DNA of 44,951 bases from Candidatus Parepulonipiscium sp. PG-Nun2H_MBin03 (GTDB lineage: Bacteria > Bacillota > Clostridia > Lachnospirales > Cellulosilyticaceae): assembly GCA_001995005.1 (NCBI GenBank), contig MDJN01000134.1, positions 1 through 44,951 on the forward strand. Direction: 5' to 3'. The translations under genes and the position numbers were made by a program. The notes below the pieces were generated by a model that ran no database searches, was not told the DNA's origin, and saw only the letters and a list, made by a program, of their open reading frames with translations. Position 1 is the first letter of the stretch, and every line of letters starts with the position of its first letter. Of this stretch, positions 16,675 to 25,936 are shown piece by piece.

Positions 16675-17619
16675 ATGAAAAACAAAAAACGTATAGTTAT
16701 TGCACTAGGAGGAAATGCACTAGGTAATACACTTCCAGAACAGATGAAAGCTGTCAAAATTACTGCTCAAGCAATAGTTGATTTAATCCAAGAAGGATGC
16801 GAAGTTGTTGTAACCCATGGAAATGGACCACAAGTTGGCATGATTAACAATGCTATGGCAGCATTATCAAGAGAGGACAGTAACCAACCTAATACACCAC
16901 TATCAGTATGTGTGGCTATGAGTCAGGCATACATAGGGTATGACCTGCAAAATGCCTTACGAGAAGAACTTAAAAACAGAAATATGTTAGATATTCCTGT
17001 AGTGACTATGGTGACTCAAGTTAGAGTTGATGAGAATGACGCTGCATTTTTAAATCCTACTAAGCCTATTGGACAGTTTATGACAGAAGAACAGGCGAAA
17101 ATAGCAGAAGAAAAATATGACTATGTAATGAAGGAAGATTCAGGCAGAGGCTATAGACGTGTAGTTTCATCTCCAAAACCTGCTGAAATTATTGAAATAG
17201 AAGCTATTCGTGCCCTAGTAGATACCGGTCAACTTGTTATCTCTTGTGGCGGAGGCGGCATACCTGTTACTTTAAAAGGAAACCATCTAACAGGAGCAAG
17301 TGCAGTTATAGATAAAGACTTTGTGAGTGCATTGCTTGCCAAAGAACTAGATGCAGACTTTTTAATTATTTTGACTGCAGTAGAAAAAGTAGCCATAAAC
17401 TTTGGTAAACCAGACCAAAAGTGGCTTGCACAAATGAATGTGGAGGAAGCTAACCAATATATAGAAGAAGGCCACTTTGCTCCAGGTTCTATGCTACCAA
17501 AAGTGGAGGCAGCTATAGAATTTGCAGATTCAAAAGCAGGGCGCGTTTCTCTTATAACATTATTAGAAAAGGCTAAAGAAGGTATTTTAGGAGAAACAGG
17601 TACAAGAATTTGTAAGTAA
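16675..17619 (+). CDS. arcC: Carbamate kinase (YqeA/ArcC type)
   Basis: A 314-aa amino acid kinase-fold enzyme. It makes ATP from carbamoyl phosphate and ADP, releasing ammonia and CO2. Motifs: ALGGNALG (near residues 10-17), THGNGPQVG, KPIGQFMTEEQA, SCGGGGIPV, AVIDKDFVSALLA and PGSMLPKVEAA. Length matches ArcC (about 310 aa). Placed after ygeW, it is the energy-harvesting step for carbamoyl phosphate cut from ureido compounds. It is the YqeA counterpart of the E. coli ygeW-yqeA cluster. No arginine deiminase gene is nearby. Confidence 0.95.
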   Translation: MKNKKRIVIALGGNALGNTLPEQMKAVKITAQAIVDLIQEGCEVVVTHGNGPQVGMINNAMAALSREDSNQPNTPLSVCVAMSQAYIGYDLQNALREELKNRNMLDIPVVTMVTQVRVDENDAAFLNPTKPIGQFMTEEQAKIAEEKYDYVMKEDSGRGYRRVVSSPKPAEIIEIEAIRALVDTGQLVISCGGGGIPVTLKGNHLTGASAVIDKDFVSALLAKELDADFLIILTAVEKVAINFGKPDQKWLAQMNVEEANQYIEEGHFAPGSMLPKVEAAIEFADSKAGRVSLITLLEKAKEGILGETGTRICK

Positions 17620-17655
17620 GTAGATTTGTATCTGTGCATTAAATGATGATAATTA

Positions 17656-17687
17656 AGGATTTAGATGGATTTAATCCTCTAAATCCT
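17656..17687 (+). other. Intercistronic hairpin before selenium-type xanthine dehydrogenase gene
   Basis: AGGATTTAGA and TCTAAATCCT (17656-17665, 17678-17687) pair over 10 bp, continued by GGA/TCC past a one-base bulge with a 5-nt loop. No T-run follows, so it is not an intrinsic terminator. It lies 25 nt before the next start codon and could protect or process the mRNA. Confidence 0.55.
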
Positions 17688-17712
17688 AAAATTAGGAAGA
17701 ATAGAGGTAGAT

Positions 17713-20265
17713 ATGTATAAATTTTATGTAAATGACGAGTTAGTAACTGCGGAAGAAGATGGCAAGTTATTACCTTTTCTAAGAAATGTCTGTCAACTAA
17801 AATCAGTTAAAGATGGATGTAGTGAGGGTGCTTGCGGAACGTGTATGGTAATTGTAGACGGTAAGGCAACAAAAGCTTGTATACCTAAATTATCAAAGTT
17901 AGATGGAAAACATATCATTACTGTTGAAGGATTATCCGATTTTGAAAAAGAGGTTTATGATACAACTTTCTCAGAAGCTGGAGCGGTACAATGTGGATTT
18001 TGTATACCTGGTATGGTAATATCTGCTAAGGCTTTGTTAGATGTAAATAATAATCCTACTAGAGATGAAATTGCATTTGCTATAAGAAATAATATCTGTA
18101 GATGTACAGGGTATAAGAAAATTATTGATGCTATAGAAAATGCAGCCAAAATGATAAGAGAAAACAAAGTAGTTAAAAAAGAATATGAGTGGAAAATTGG
18201 TGAATCTGTGCCACGTGTTGACGCTCGTGAAAAGATTTTAGGATACGGCGAATATACAGATGATATGGAAGTTGAAGGAATGCTTTATGGAAGTTGCGTT
18301 CGTTCAAAATACCCACGTGCAAAAGTATTACGCATAAATACTATGGAAGCTAAATTAACAAAAGGCGTCTCAGCAGTATTTACAGCAAAAGATATTAAAG
18401 GTGCGGTTAAGATAGGGCATCTTAAAAAAGATTGGGATGTATTAATTCCAGAAGGCCATATTACACATTATCTAGGTGATGCAATTGCCTTAGTAGTGGG
18501 AGAAACACCAGAGGCTGTTGAAGAAGGTAAAAAATTAGTAGAAGTTGAATACGAAGAATTACCGTTTGTAAGTAGTCCAGAAGAAGCTATGAAAGAAGAT
18601 GCACCTCTAGTTCACGAAGACGGAAATTTATTAGCAAGAAAATTTGTAAGCCGTGGAGATGCACGAGGAGCAATCGAAAAGTCTAAATTTGTTCTAACAG
18701 ATACATTCCACACACCATATACAGAGCATGCATTTTTGGAACCAGAGTGTAGCGTAGCAATTCCAGAAGAAGATGGTGGCATACACATTTATTCTAGTGA
18801 CCAAGGCGTATTTGATACAAGACATGAATGTGCCATGATGCTGGGGATTGACCCAGAGAAAGTAAAAGTTACTAACAAATTAGTTGGCGGTGGCTTTGGA
18901 GGAAAAGAAGACTTAGCGGTGCAACAACATGCAGCACTTGCAGCTTATTTGTTACAGTGTCCTGTAAAAGTAAAATTAACTAGACAAGAAAGTATACTAA
19001 TACATCCAAAAAGACATCCAATGGATATGAAATTTACAGTTGGTTGTGATGAAAATGGTATTATCCAAGGCGTTTTAGCAGATGTTATATCAGATACTGG
19101 TGCATATGCATCATTAGGTGGGCCTGTTTTAGAAAGAGCATGTACGCATGCGGCTGGGCCGTATAACTATCAAAATTTTGAGATAGAAGGAAAGGCGTAT
19201 TACACAAACAACCCTCCAGCTGGTGCATTCCGTGGATTTGGAGTTACACAAACATGTTTTGCCATAGAGATGTTATTAACTAAGATGGCAGAATTAGTAG
19301 GTATTTCGCCATGGGAGATAAGATATCGTAATGCAATACGCCCAGGTCAAGTGTTACCAAATGGACAGATTGTGGATGAAAGTACAGGATTGGTAGAAAC
19401 GCTAGAAGCTGTAAAAGAAATATATACAGAAAATCCACACGCAGGTATAGCTTGTGCTATGAAAAATGCTGGTGTTGGCGTTGGACTTAAAGATATTGGT
19501 AGATGTAAGCTAGAAATATCAGATAATAAAGTGCATGTAAGAATTGGTGCATCTGAGATAGGCCAAGGTATGAGTACAATATTTGTGCAGATAGTAGCAA
19601 CTCATACAGGATTAACACCAGAGAATATAAGTCATATTGCTTCTACTACAATTAATGCACCAGACTCAGGCACAACTTCAGGCTCTCGTCAAACTTTAAT
19701 AACTGGAGAAGCTGTTAGAAAGGCAAGTCTTGACTTAAAAGAAGATCTTAAGAATAATACTCTAGCAGAGCTAGAAGGCAAGGAGTATTATGCTGAATAT
19801 TATGAGGCGACTGACCCGTTAAATAGTGATAAGACTAACCCAAAATCTCATGTAGCATATGGTTATGCAACTCAAGTATGTATATTAAACGAAGAAGGCA
19901 AAGTGGAGAAAATTGTTGCCGCTCACGCTGTGGGTAGAGCTATGAATCCACTAGCTGTTGAGGGGCAAATAGAAGGTGGCGTAATTATGTCACTAGGGTA
20001 TGCCTTAACAGAACAATATCTATTACAAGAGTGTGCACCAAAATCAAGATTTGCAACATTAGGATTATTCAGAGCAAATCAAGTGCCAGATGTAGAAAGT
20101 ATTGTCATTGAAAAATCAGGATTAAACGTAGCACATGGGGCTATAGGAATTGGTGAGATTACGTCTATTCCAACAGCACCGGCAATTGCTGGAGCTTACT
20201 ATAAATTAGATGGTGAATTTAGAACGAGTCTACCTCTTGTAAATACACCTTATAAAAAACGCTAG
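17713..20265 (+). CDS. Selenium-dependent-type xanthine dehydrogenase, fused Fe-S and Mo domains
   Basis: An 850-aa molybdenum hydroxylase in one chain. N-terminal [2Fe-2S] domains: C36, C41, C44, C56 (CSEGACGTC...C), then C94, C97, C129, C131 (CGFC, CRC). Mo-binding part from about 165: PRVDAREKILGYGEYTDD, GGGFGGKED, AFRGFGVTQ, SEIGQGMS, TTSGSRQTLITGEA and GIGEITSIPTAPA with the catalytic Glu. There is no FAD domain. The layout matches the selenium-dependent xanthine dehydrogenase group, where selenium is a labile ligand of Mo and not selenocysteine; no in-frame TGA is present. It hydroxylates or dehydroxylates purines. Selenium dependence is inferred from family and neighbours. Confidence 0.88.
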   Translation: MYKFYVNDELVTAEEDGKLLPFLRNVCQLKSVKDGCSEGACGTCMVIVDGKATKACIPKLSKLDGKHIITVEGLSDFEKEVYDTTFSEAGAVQCGFCIPGMVISAKALLDVNNNPTRDEIAFAIRNNICRCTGYKKIIDAIENAAKMIRENKVVKKEYEWKIGESVPRVDAREKILGYGEYTDDMEVEGMLYGSCVRSKYPRAKVLRINTMEAKLTKGVSAVFTAKDIKGAVKIGHLKKDWDVLIPEGHITHYLGDAIALVVGETPEAVEEGKKLVEVEYEELPFVSSPEEAMKEDAPLVHEDGNLLARKFVSRGDARGAIEKSKFVLTDTFHTPYTEHAFLEPECSVAIPEEDGGIHIYSSDQGVFDTRHECAMMLGIDPEKVKVTNKLVGGGFGGKEDLAVQQHAALAAYLLQCPVKVKLTRQESILIHPKRHPMDMKFTVGCDENGIIQGVLADVISDTGAYASLGGPVLERACTHAAGPYNYQNFEIEGKAYYTNNPPAGAFRGFGVTQTCFAIEMLLTKMAELVGISPWEIRYRNAIRPGQVLPNGQIVDESTGLVETLEAVKEIYTENPHAGIACAMKNAGVGVGLKDIGRCKLEISDNKVHVRIGASEIGQGMSTIFVQIVATHTGLTPENISHIASTTINAPDSGTTSGSRQTLITGEAVRKASLDLKEDLKNNTLAELEGKEYYAEYYEATDPLNSDKTNPKSHVAYGYATQVCILNEEGKVEKIVAAHAVGRAMNPLAVEGQIEGGVIMSLGYALTEQYLLQECAPKSRFATLGLFRANQVPDVESIVIEKSGLNVAHGAIGIGEITSIPTAPAIAGAYYKLDGEFRTSLPLVNTPYKKR

Positions 20266-20271
20266 GTTAAG

Positions 20272-20312
20272 ATAAGTGTGAGCGAGGGCTCTTTTGCTCA
20301 CACTTATTTTAG
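20272..20312 (+). terminator. Intercistronic stem-loop between xanthine dehydrogenase gene and hyuA
   Basis: Perfect 12-bp stem ATAAGTGTGAGC / GCTCACACTTAT (20272-20283, 20296-20307), 12-nt loop, then TTTTAGG. Strong hairpin but a short T-run; hyuA follows 22 nt later with its own good ribosome site. It probably attenuates transcription or marks an RNA-processing point. Confidence 0.55.
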
Positions 20313-20333
20313 GTAAGTAATAAGGAGGCACCA

Positions 20334-21689
20334 ATGAAACATTTATTAAAAGGAGGAACAGTTGTAACAGGGGCAAACGCAACCAGAAATGACATATTAT
20401 TTGACGATGAAACAGGAAAAATATGCGAAGTCGGCTTAGATATAAAATATGATGAAGCAACGGTGACTGATGTGACTGGTAAACTGTTATTTCCAGGATT
20501 TATAGATGCTCATACACATTTTGACTTGGATGTGTGCGATACAACAACAGCTGATGATTTTGAGAGTGGAACAAAATCTGCCATTATAGGAGGCACAACC
20601 ACTATTATAGATTTTGCGACTCAAAATAAAGGGGAAACCCTAATTCAAGCATTGCAAAATTGGCATGATAAAGCAGATAATAAATGCTCAGCCGATTATG
20701 CCTTTCATATGGCAATATCCGATTGGAACGATACAACAGCAGCAGATATTAAAACTATGGTAGAAAAGGGAGTTACGTCATTTAAGTTATATATGACATA
20801 TCCGGCTATGGTAGTAAATGACAGAGAACTTTATGAAATTTTAAAGACAATAAAACAAGCAGGTGGAATAGTAGGAGTGCATTGCGAAAATATGGGTCTT
20901 ATAGATGCACTAGTAAAAGAGCAAAAAGCTTTAGGAAACCTTACGGTAAGTTCTCACCCAATTACAAGACCTGATTACGCAGAAGCGGAGGCAGTAAATA
21001 GGCTATTGAAAATAGCTAAAGTGGCAGATACCCCTGTGATTATCGTTCATCTTAGCTCTAAAAGGGCGTATGATGAGATAAAAGGCGACCAAACAGTATA
21101 TCTAGAAACTTGTCCACAATACCTTATATTAGATGATGAAGTATATAAAAATGGCCGTATAGAATATGCTTGTTCTCCACCTATTAGAAAAAGCGAAGAT
21201 AGAAAAACTCTATGGAAAGCTCTAGCAGATGGAAAAATCCATACTATAGCGACAGACCATTGCAGTTTTACGCTAGATCAAAAAGAAGTAGGTAGAGCAG
21301 ACTTTACAAAAATTCCAAACGGACTACCCGGAGTGGAGACACGTGCGATTTTATTATATACATTCGGAGTAGCTACAAAGAAAATTACGCTAGAACAGAT
21401 GTGTAAAGTATTGTCAGAAAATCCTGCTAAGTTATATGGATTATATCCAAACAAAGGCGTAATACAACAAGGAAGTGACGCAGATATAGTAGTGTGGGAA
21501 GACTTAAAATGGAAGATAGACGAAAAAGAGCAACATTCAAAAGCTGGGTATAGCCCGTATCATAATATGGACGTTTTAGGAAAGCCAATGAACGTATATT
21601 TAAGAGGGAAATTAATTGTACAAAATGGTAATATTATAAATGAAAAGCAAGGTGCATATCAAAAAAGAGTCGGAGGAAACTTATGTTAA
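20334..21689 (+). CDS. hyuA: D-hydantoinase/dihydropyrimidinase family amidohydrolase HyuA
   Basis: A 451-aa binuclear zinc amidohydrolase that opens cyclic ureides. All expected ligands are visible: H60 and H62 (DAHTHF), carboxylated K150 (TSFKLYMTYP), H182 (VHCEN), H238 (VHLSS) and D307 (TDHCS). Length is typical (about 460 aa). RBS AAGGAGG is 6 nt upstream. In the purine cluster it is expected to open a hydantoin- or dihydropyrimidine-like ring formed from the purine. It overlaps ssnA by 7 nt. Confidence 0.95.
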   Translation: MKHLLKGGTVVTGANATRNDILFDDETGKICEVGLDIKYDEATVTDVTGKLLFPGFIDAHTHFDLDVCDTTTADDFESGTKSAIIGGTTTIIDFATQNKGETLIQALQNWHDKADNKCSADYAFHMAISDWNDTTAADIKTMVEKGVTSFKLYMTYPAMVVNDRELYEILKTIKQAGGIVGVHCENMGLIDALVKEQKALGNLTVSSHPITRPDYAEAEAVNRLLKIAKVADTPVIIVHLSSKRAYDEIKGDQTVYLETCPQYLILDDEVYKNGRIEYACSPPIRKSEDRKTLWKALADGKIHTIATDHCSFTLDQKEVGRADFTKIPNGLPGVETRAILLYTFGVATKKITLEQMCKVLSENPAKLYGLYPNKGVIQQGSDADIVVWEDLKWKIDEKEQHSKAGYSPYHNMDVLGKPMNVYLRGKLIVQNGNIINEKQGAYQKRVGGNLC

Positions 21690-23014
21690 TAATAGGAAAT
21701 GGGAAAGTTATAACAAGAGATGATACACAACCGTTTATACAATGTGGAGCAGTTGTTATTGATGGGAATACAATTACAGATGTGGGAGAGCTCGAGGATA
21801 TAAAAAAGAAATACCCACAAGCTGAATTTTTAGATGCAAAAAACCAATTGATTATGCCAGCTTTTGTAAACACTCACGAGCATATATATAGTGCATTTGC
21901 AAGAGGGATGAGTATTAACAACTATAATCCAAATGGATTTTTGGATATTTTAGACGGCTTATGGTGGAATATTGATAGACACTTAAATTTAAAGCAAACT
22001 AATCTTAGTGCTATGGCGACTTATATAGAATGTATAAGAAATGGTGTAACTACTATATTTGATCATCATGCAAGCTATGGAGAAGTTGAAGGGTCACTAT
22101 TTGCTATAGGTGATGCAGCTAAAGAATGTGGTGTTCGTAGTTGTTTATGTTATGAAGTATCTGATAGAGATGGTAAGCAAGATGCTGCTATAAAAGAAAA
22201 TGTGGATTTTATTAACTATGCGTTAAAAGATGAAACTGAGATGCTGCGAGGAATGATGGGAATGCATGCATCATTTACAATCTCTGATAAGACTATGGAT
22301 AAGGCAGTTAGTGCAACTCCAGATGGCGTAGGCTTCCACATTCATGTTGCTGAAGGGATTGAAGACTTACATGATTCGCTGAAAAAATATGGCAAACGTA
22401 TTTTATACCGTTTGATGGACCACAATATTTTAGGAGAAAAAACCATAGCAGCACATTGTATATATGTAAATGATGCTGAAATAGAATTATTAAGACAAAC
22501 AGATACTATGGTAGTTCATAATCCAGAATCAAATATGGGTAATGCGTGCGGATGCCCTCCAACGCTTCATATATTTAACCATGGAGTGTTAACAGGATTA
22601 GGCACTGATGGTTATACACATGACATGATTGAGTCATATAAAGTTGCAAATATACTACACAAGCATAATCTTTGTGATGCAACAGTAGCATGGGGTGAGA
22701 TACCTGTTATGTTATTTGTAAATAACCCTATAATTGCAAATAGATATTTTAGTAAACCGCTAGGCATCCTAAAAAAAGGAGCAGCAGCAGATGTAATTAT
22801 ACTAGATTATGTTGCACCAACTCCTCTTAATGCAGATAATATTAACTCACACATTCTGTTTGGAATGACAGGGCGACACGTAGTAACTACTATTGGTAAC
22901 GGAAAAGTATTAATGAAAGACCGTGTATTACAACACTTAGACGAAGAAAAAATAATGGCAGATTGTCGAGCGTCAGCGGAACAATTAGCAAAATCTATTA
23001 ACAAAGGAGTATAG
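21683..23014 (+). CDS. ssnA: Amidohydrolase SsnA
   Basis: A 443-aa aminohydrolase of the ATZ/TRZ type. Metal-binding motifs: NTHEHIYSAF (H65, H67), FHIHVAEG, AAHCIYVND and LGTDGYTHD. The family is named for selenium metabolism because it travels with selenium-dependent molybdenum hydroxylases. Recent work on urate clusters places it in ring breakdown together with YgfK and HyuA; the exact substrate is not shown by the sequence. The start ATG at 21683 has GGAGGAAAC just before it and overlaps hyuA by 7 nt. ygfK starts 3 nt after its stop, so the three genes are surely co-translated. Confidence 0.94.
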   Translation: MLIIGNGKVITRDDTQPFIQCGAVVIDGNTITDVGELEDIKKKYPQAEFLDAKNQLIMPAFVNTHEHIYSAFARGMSINNYNPNGFLDILDGLWWNIDRHLNLKQTNLSAMATYIECIRNGVTTIFDHHASYGEVEGSLFAIGDAAKECGVRSCLCYEVSDRDGKQDAAIKENVDFINYALKDETEMLRGMMGMHASFTISDKTMDKAVSATPDGVGFHIHVAEGIEDLHDSLKKYGKRILYRLMDHNILGEKTIAAHCIYVNDAEIELLRQTDTMVVHNPESNMGNACGCPPTLHIFNHGVLTGLGTDGYTHDMIESYKVANILHKHNLCDATVAWGEIPVMLFVNNPIIANRYFSKPLGILKKGAAADVIILDYVAPTPLNADNINSHILFGMTGRHVVTTIGNGKVLMKDRVLQHLDEEKIMADCRASAEQLAKSINKGV

Positions 23015-23017
23015 CAT

Positions 23018-25936
23018 ATGAGCGATATTATGATACCTATCCCATTTAAAAATTTATTAGATGAAATACTAAATGGTAAAGCGTTCGGAGTATATAGACC
23101 ATTTGTGCCAAAAAACACATGGGAGATATTTGGTAGAAAGCTTGAAACACCTATAGGACCCGCTGCGGGTCCGCAAACTCAACTTGCACAAAATCTTGTA
23201 GCATCTTATTATTCAGGAAGTAGATTTTTTGAATTGAAGACAGTACAAATTTTAGATGGTGAAGATTTGCCAGTAAGCAAACCTTGTATTTTAGCAGATG
23301 ATGAGTGTTATAACTGTGAATGGTCAACTGAACTATATGTTCCGCAGGCACAAGAGGAATATATAAAAGGTTGGTTCTTATTGGCTGTTATGGCTAAAGA
23401 GCGTGGACTCGGAGAAATTGATGGGTTCCAATTTAATATGAGTGTTGGATATGATTTAGATGGTATTAAGAGTGAAAAGATTAATACTTTTATAGACTCT
23501 ATGATGAATGCAGCTGATACTACTACTTTTAAAGAGTGTAAGCAATATTTATTAGATAATATTAATTTATTTAAACATTTAACGAAAGAAGATATAGAAA
23601 ATATTTCACCAAACATTTGTAATTCTATAACTTTATCAACATTGCACGGATGTCCTCCAGAAGAGATTGAAAGAATTGCAACATATTTAATTACTGAAAA
23701 AGGGCTGAATACATTTATTAAATGTAATCCAACTCTTTTAGGATATGAATATGCTAGACAATTATTAGATGATAGAGGATTTGATTATATTCAGTTTAGT
23801 GATTTCCACTTTAAAGATGACTTACAATATGAAGACGCAGTTCCTATGCTTAAGAGACTGCAAGGTGTCAGTGAAAAACGTAATCTACAGTTTGGAGTAA
23901 AAATTACAAATACATTCCCAGTTGATGTAACTCAAAATGAATTACCAAGCGAAGAGATGTATATGTCTGGTAAAGCACTGTATCCTCTTTCACTGGCAGT
24001 GGCAAAAAAATTGTCTGATTCATTTGAAGGAACGTTAAGAATTTCATATTCTGGTGGAGCAGACGCATTTAATATTAAAGATATTGTAGACGCAGGAATT
24101 TGGCCAGTTACAGTAGCAACAACAATATTAAAGCCGGGTGGATACCAAAGATTTGCACAATTATGTGAAAATGTGGAATGCAAAAAATTTACTAAGGTAG
24201 ACTATTTTGCAATATCAAAATTATTGGAAAATTCTATTAAGAGTAAGTTTTATTTAAAACCTATTAAGCCTATGGAGTCTAGAAAGCTTAAGAAAAAAGT
24301 ACCTCTAATTGACTGTTTTATAGCTCCTTGTAAGCAAGGATGCCCAATAAATCAAGACGTTACAGCATATTTAGACTTAGTTGGTAAAGACCAAAATGAT
24401 GAGGCTCTAAAAGTAATTGTAGAAAAAAATCCACTTCCATTTATTACAGGTACAATTTGTCCGCATAACTGTATGACAAAATGTACAAGAAATTTCTATG
24501 AAGAACCTGTTCATATTAGAGGACAAAAATTATTGGCGGCCGATAAAGGATTTACTAACTTTATAGCAAATATGCCAGCGGCTAAACCTAATAATGGTAA
24601 AACAGTATCAATAGTAGGAGGAGGGCCAGCAGGAATGTCGGCTGCATTTTTCCTAAGCCGTGCAGGATTTAGCGTGACAATATATGAAGCTACAGCAAAA
24701 TTAGGTGGAGTGGTGCGTAATGTTATTCCAGAGTTTAGAATTGAGTCACAACGCATAGATAAAGATGCACAGTTAATTCAAGCATATGGCGTAGATGTAA
24801 AATACAATACTAAGATAGAAGATATTACAAAGCTTGAAAGTGATGCAACTATTTTAGCGATAGGAGCATATGAAAAAGGTACGTTAAAATTAGAACAAGG
24901 CGAAACTATAAATGCAATAGATTTCCTTAAAGACTATAAACAAACTGATGGAAATTTAAACATTGGTAAAAATGTTGTAGTTATAGGAGGTGGTAACACT
25001 GCAATGGATACTGCTCGTGCAGCTAAAAAGACTGTAGGAGTTGAAAATGTATATCTTGTATATCGTAGAACAAAAAGATATATGCCAGCAGATGAGGAAG
25101 AATTAGTAATGGCGATAGAAGATGGCGTTGAATTTAAAGAGCTGCTTGCACCAAAGAGCTTAGAAAATGGTCAACTTATTGCAAACGTTATGAAACTTTC
25201 TGAGATGGACTCTTCTGGTAGAAGAGGTGTTGTTGCTACAGATGAGATAGTAAATATACCAGCAGACACTGTAATTGTGGCAGTTGGAGAGAAAATTCCA
25301 ACTAAGTTTTATGAGAAGAATAATTTAGAAACAGATAAGTGGGGGCAAGTTGTTGTAAACCCTGAAACACTAGAGAGCAAAATTAAAAATGTTTATGTAA
25401 TAGGAGATGGTCTGGCAGGTCCAGCTACTGTAGTAGAAGGTATACGAGATGCGAAATTGGCTGCTAATAGTATAGCAGGGTGCGAGTTATTTAAAGATTA
25501 TGTAGAAGTGAAAACTGATGAACAAATTTATGCTAAACGAGGAATTTTAGAAGTTGAAAAATGCGGTAAAGCAGAATCAGATAGATGTTTATCTTGTGGA
25601 GTGATTTGTGAAAATTGCGTAGAAGTCTGTCCTAACCGTGCTAATATGTCAATGACAGTAAACGGCAGACATCAAGTAGTTCATATAGACTCTATGTGTA
25701 ATGAATGTGGTAACTGCACAAGTTTTTGCCCATATGAAAGCTCTCCATATTTAGATAAATTCACATATTTTGAAGATGAGAAAGCTATGATGAATAGTAA
25801 AAATGAAGGCTTCATGTTTGTAGATGCAACTAAGTATAAGGTAAGACTATTAGGAGAGATTATAGAAAGTGATGTCAAAGATAAGATACCACAAATGCTA
25901 CATGAGTTAATAAACACTGCTAGGGAATTGGTATGA
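23018..25936 (+). CDS. ygfK: YgfK, multidomain flavin/Fe-S reductase of the selenium/purine cluster
   Basis: A 972-aa protein. The N-terminal third resembles a dihydroorotate dehydrogenase-like flavin barrel (PIGPAAGPQTQLAQN, STLHGCPPEEIE, RISYSGGAD). The middle is a GltD-like module: Cys-rich CKQGCPIN and CPHNCMTKC, FAD-binding GGGPAGMSAAFFLSRAGF (about 532-550) and NAD(P)-binding GGGNTAMDTARAA (about 658-670). The C-terminus has ferredoxin-like clusters CLSCGVICENCVEVCP and CNECGNCTSFCP. It was long annotated as a putative selenate reductase subunit. Its placement suggests NAD(P)H-driven reductive dearomatisation of urate or xanthine, an inference from the clusters reported in gut anaerobes. 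It is slightly shorter than E. coli YgfK (about 1030 aa). Confidence 0.93.
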   Translation: MSDIMIPIPFKNLLDEILNGKAFGVYRPFVPKNTWEIFGRKLETPIGPAAGPQTQLAQNLVASYYSGSRFFELKTVQILDGEDLPVSKPCILADDECYNCEWSTELYVPQAQEEYIKGWFLLAVMAKERGLGEIDGFQFNMSVGYDLDGIKSEKINTFIDSMMNAADTTTFKECKQYLLDNINLFKHLTKEDIENISPNICNSITLSTLHGCPPEEIERIATYLITEKGLNTFIKCNPTLLGYEYARQLLDDRGFDYIQFSDFHFKDDLQYEDAVPMLKRLQGVSEKRNLQFGVKITNTFPVDVTQNELPSEEMYMSGKALYPLSLAVAKKLSDSFEGTLRISYSGGADAFNIKDIVDAGIWPVTVATTILKPGGYQRFAQLCENVECKKFTKVDYFAISKLLENSIKSKFYLKPIKPMESRKLKKKVPLIDCFIAPCKQGCPINQDVTAYLDLVGKDQNDEALKVIVEKNPLPFITGTICPHNCMTKCTRNFYEEPVHIRGQKLLAADKGFTNFIANMPAAKPNNGKTVSIVGGGPAGMSAAFFLSRAGFSVTIYEATAKLGGVVRNVIPEFRIESQRIDKDAQLIQAYGVDVKYNTKIEDITKLESDATILAIGAYEKGTLKLEQGETINAIDFLKDYKQTDGNLNIGKNVVVIGGGNTAMDTARAAKKTVGVENVYLVYRRTKRYMPADEEELVMAIEDGVEFKELLAPKSLENGQLIANVMKLSEMDSSGRRGVVATDEIVNIPADTVIVAVGEKIPTKFYEKNNLETDKWGQVVVNPETLESKIKNVYVIGDGLAGPATVVEGIRDAKLAANSIAGCELFKDYVEVKTDEQIYAKRGILEVEKCGKAESDRCLSCGVICENCVEVCPNRANMSMTVNGRHQVVHIDSMCNECGNCTSFCPYESSPYLDKFTYFEDEKAMMNSKNEGFMFVDATKYKVRLLGEIIESDVKDKIPQMLHELINTARELV

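Noticed and set aside
17713..20265. Selenocysteine codon in the selenium-type xanthine dehydrogenase
   Set aside because: The frame has no internal TGA; in this enzyme group selenium is a labile Mo ligand and not selenocysteine.
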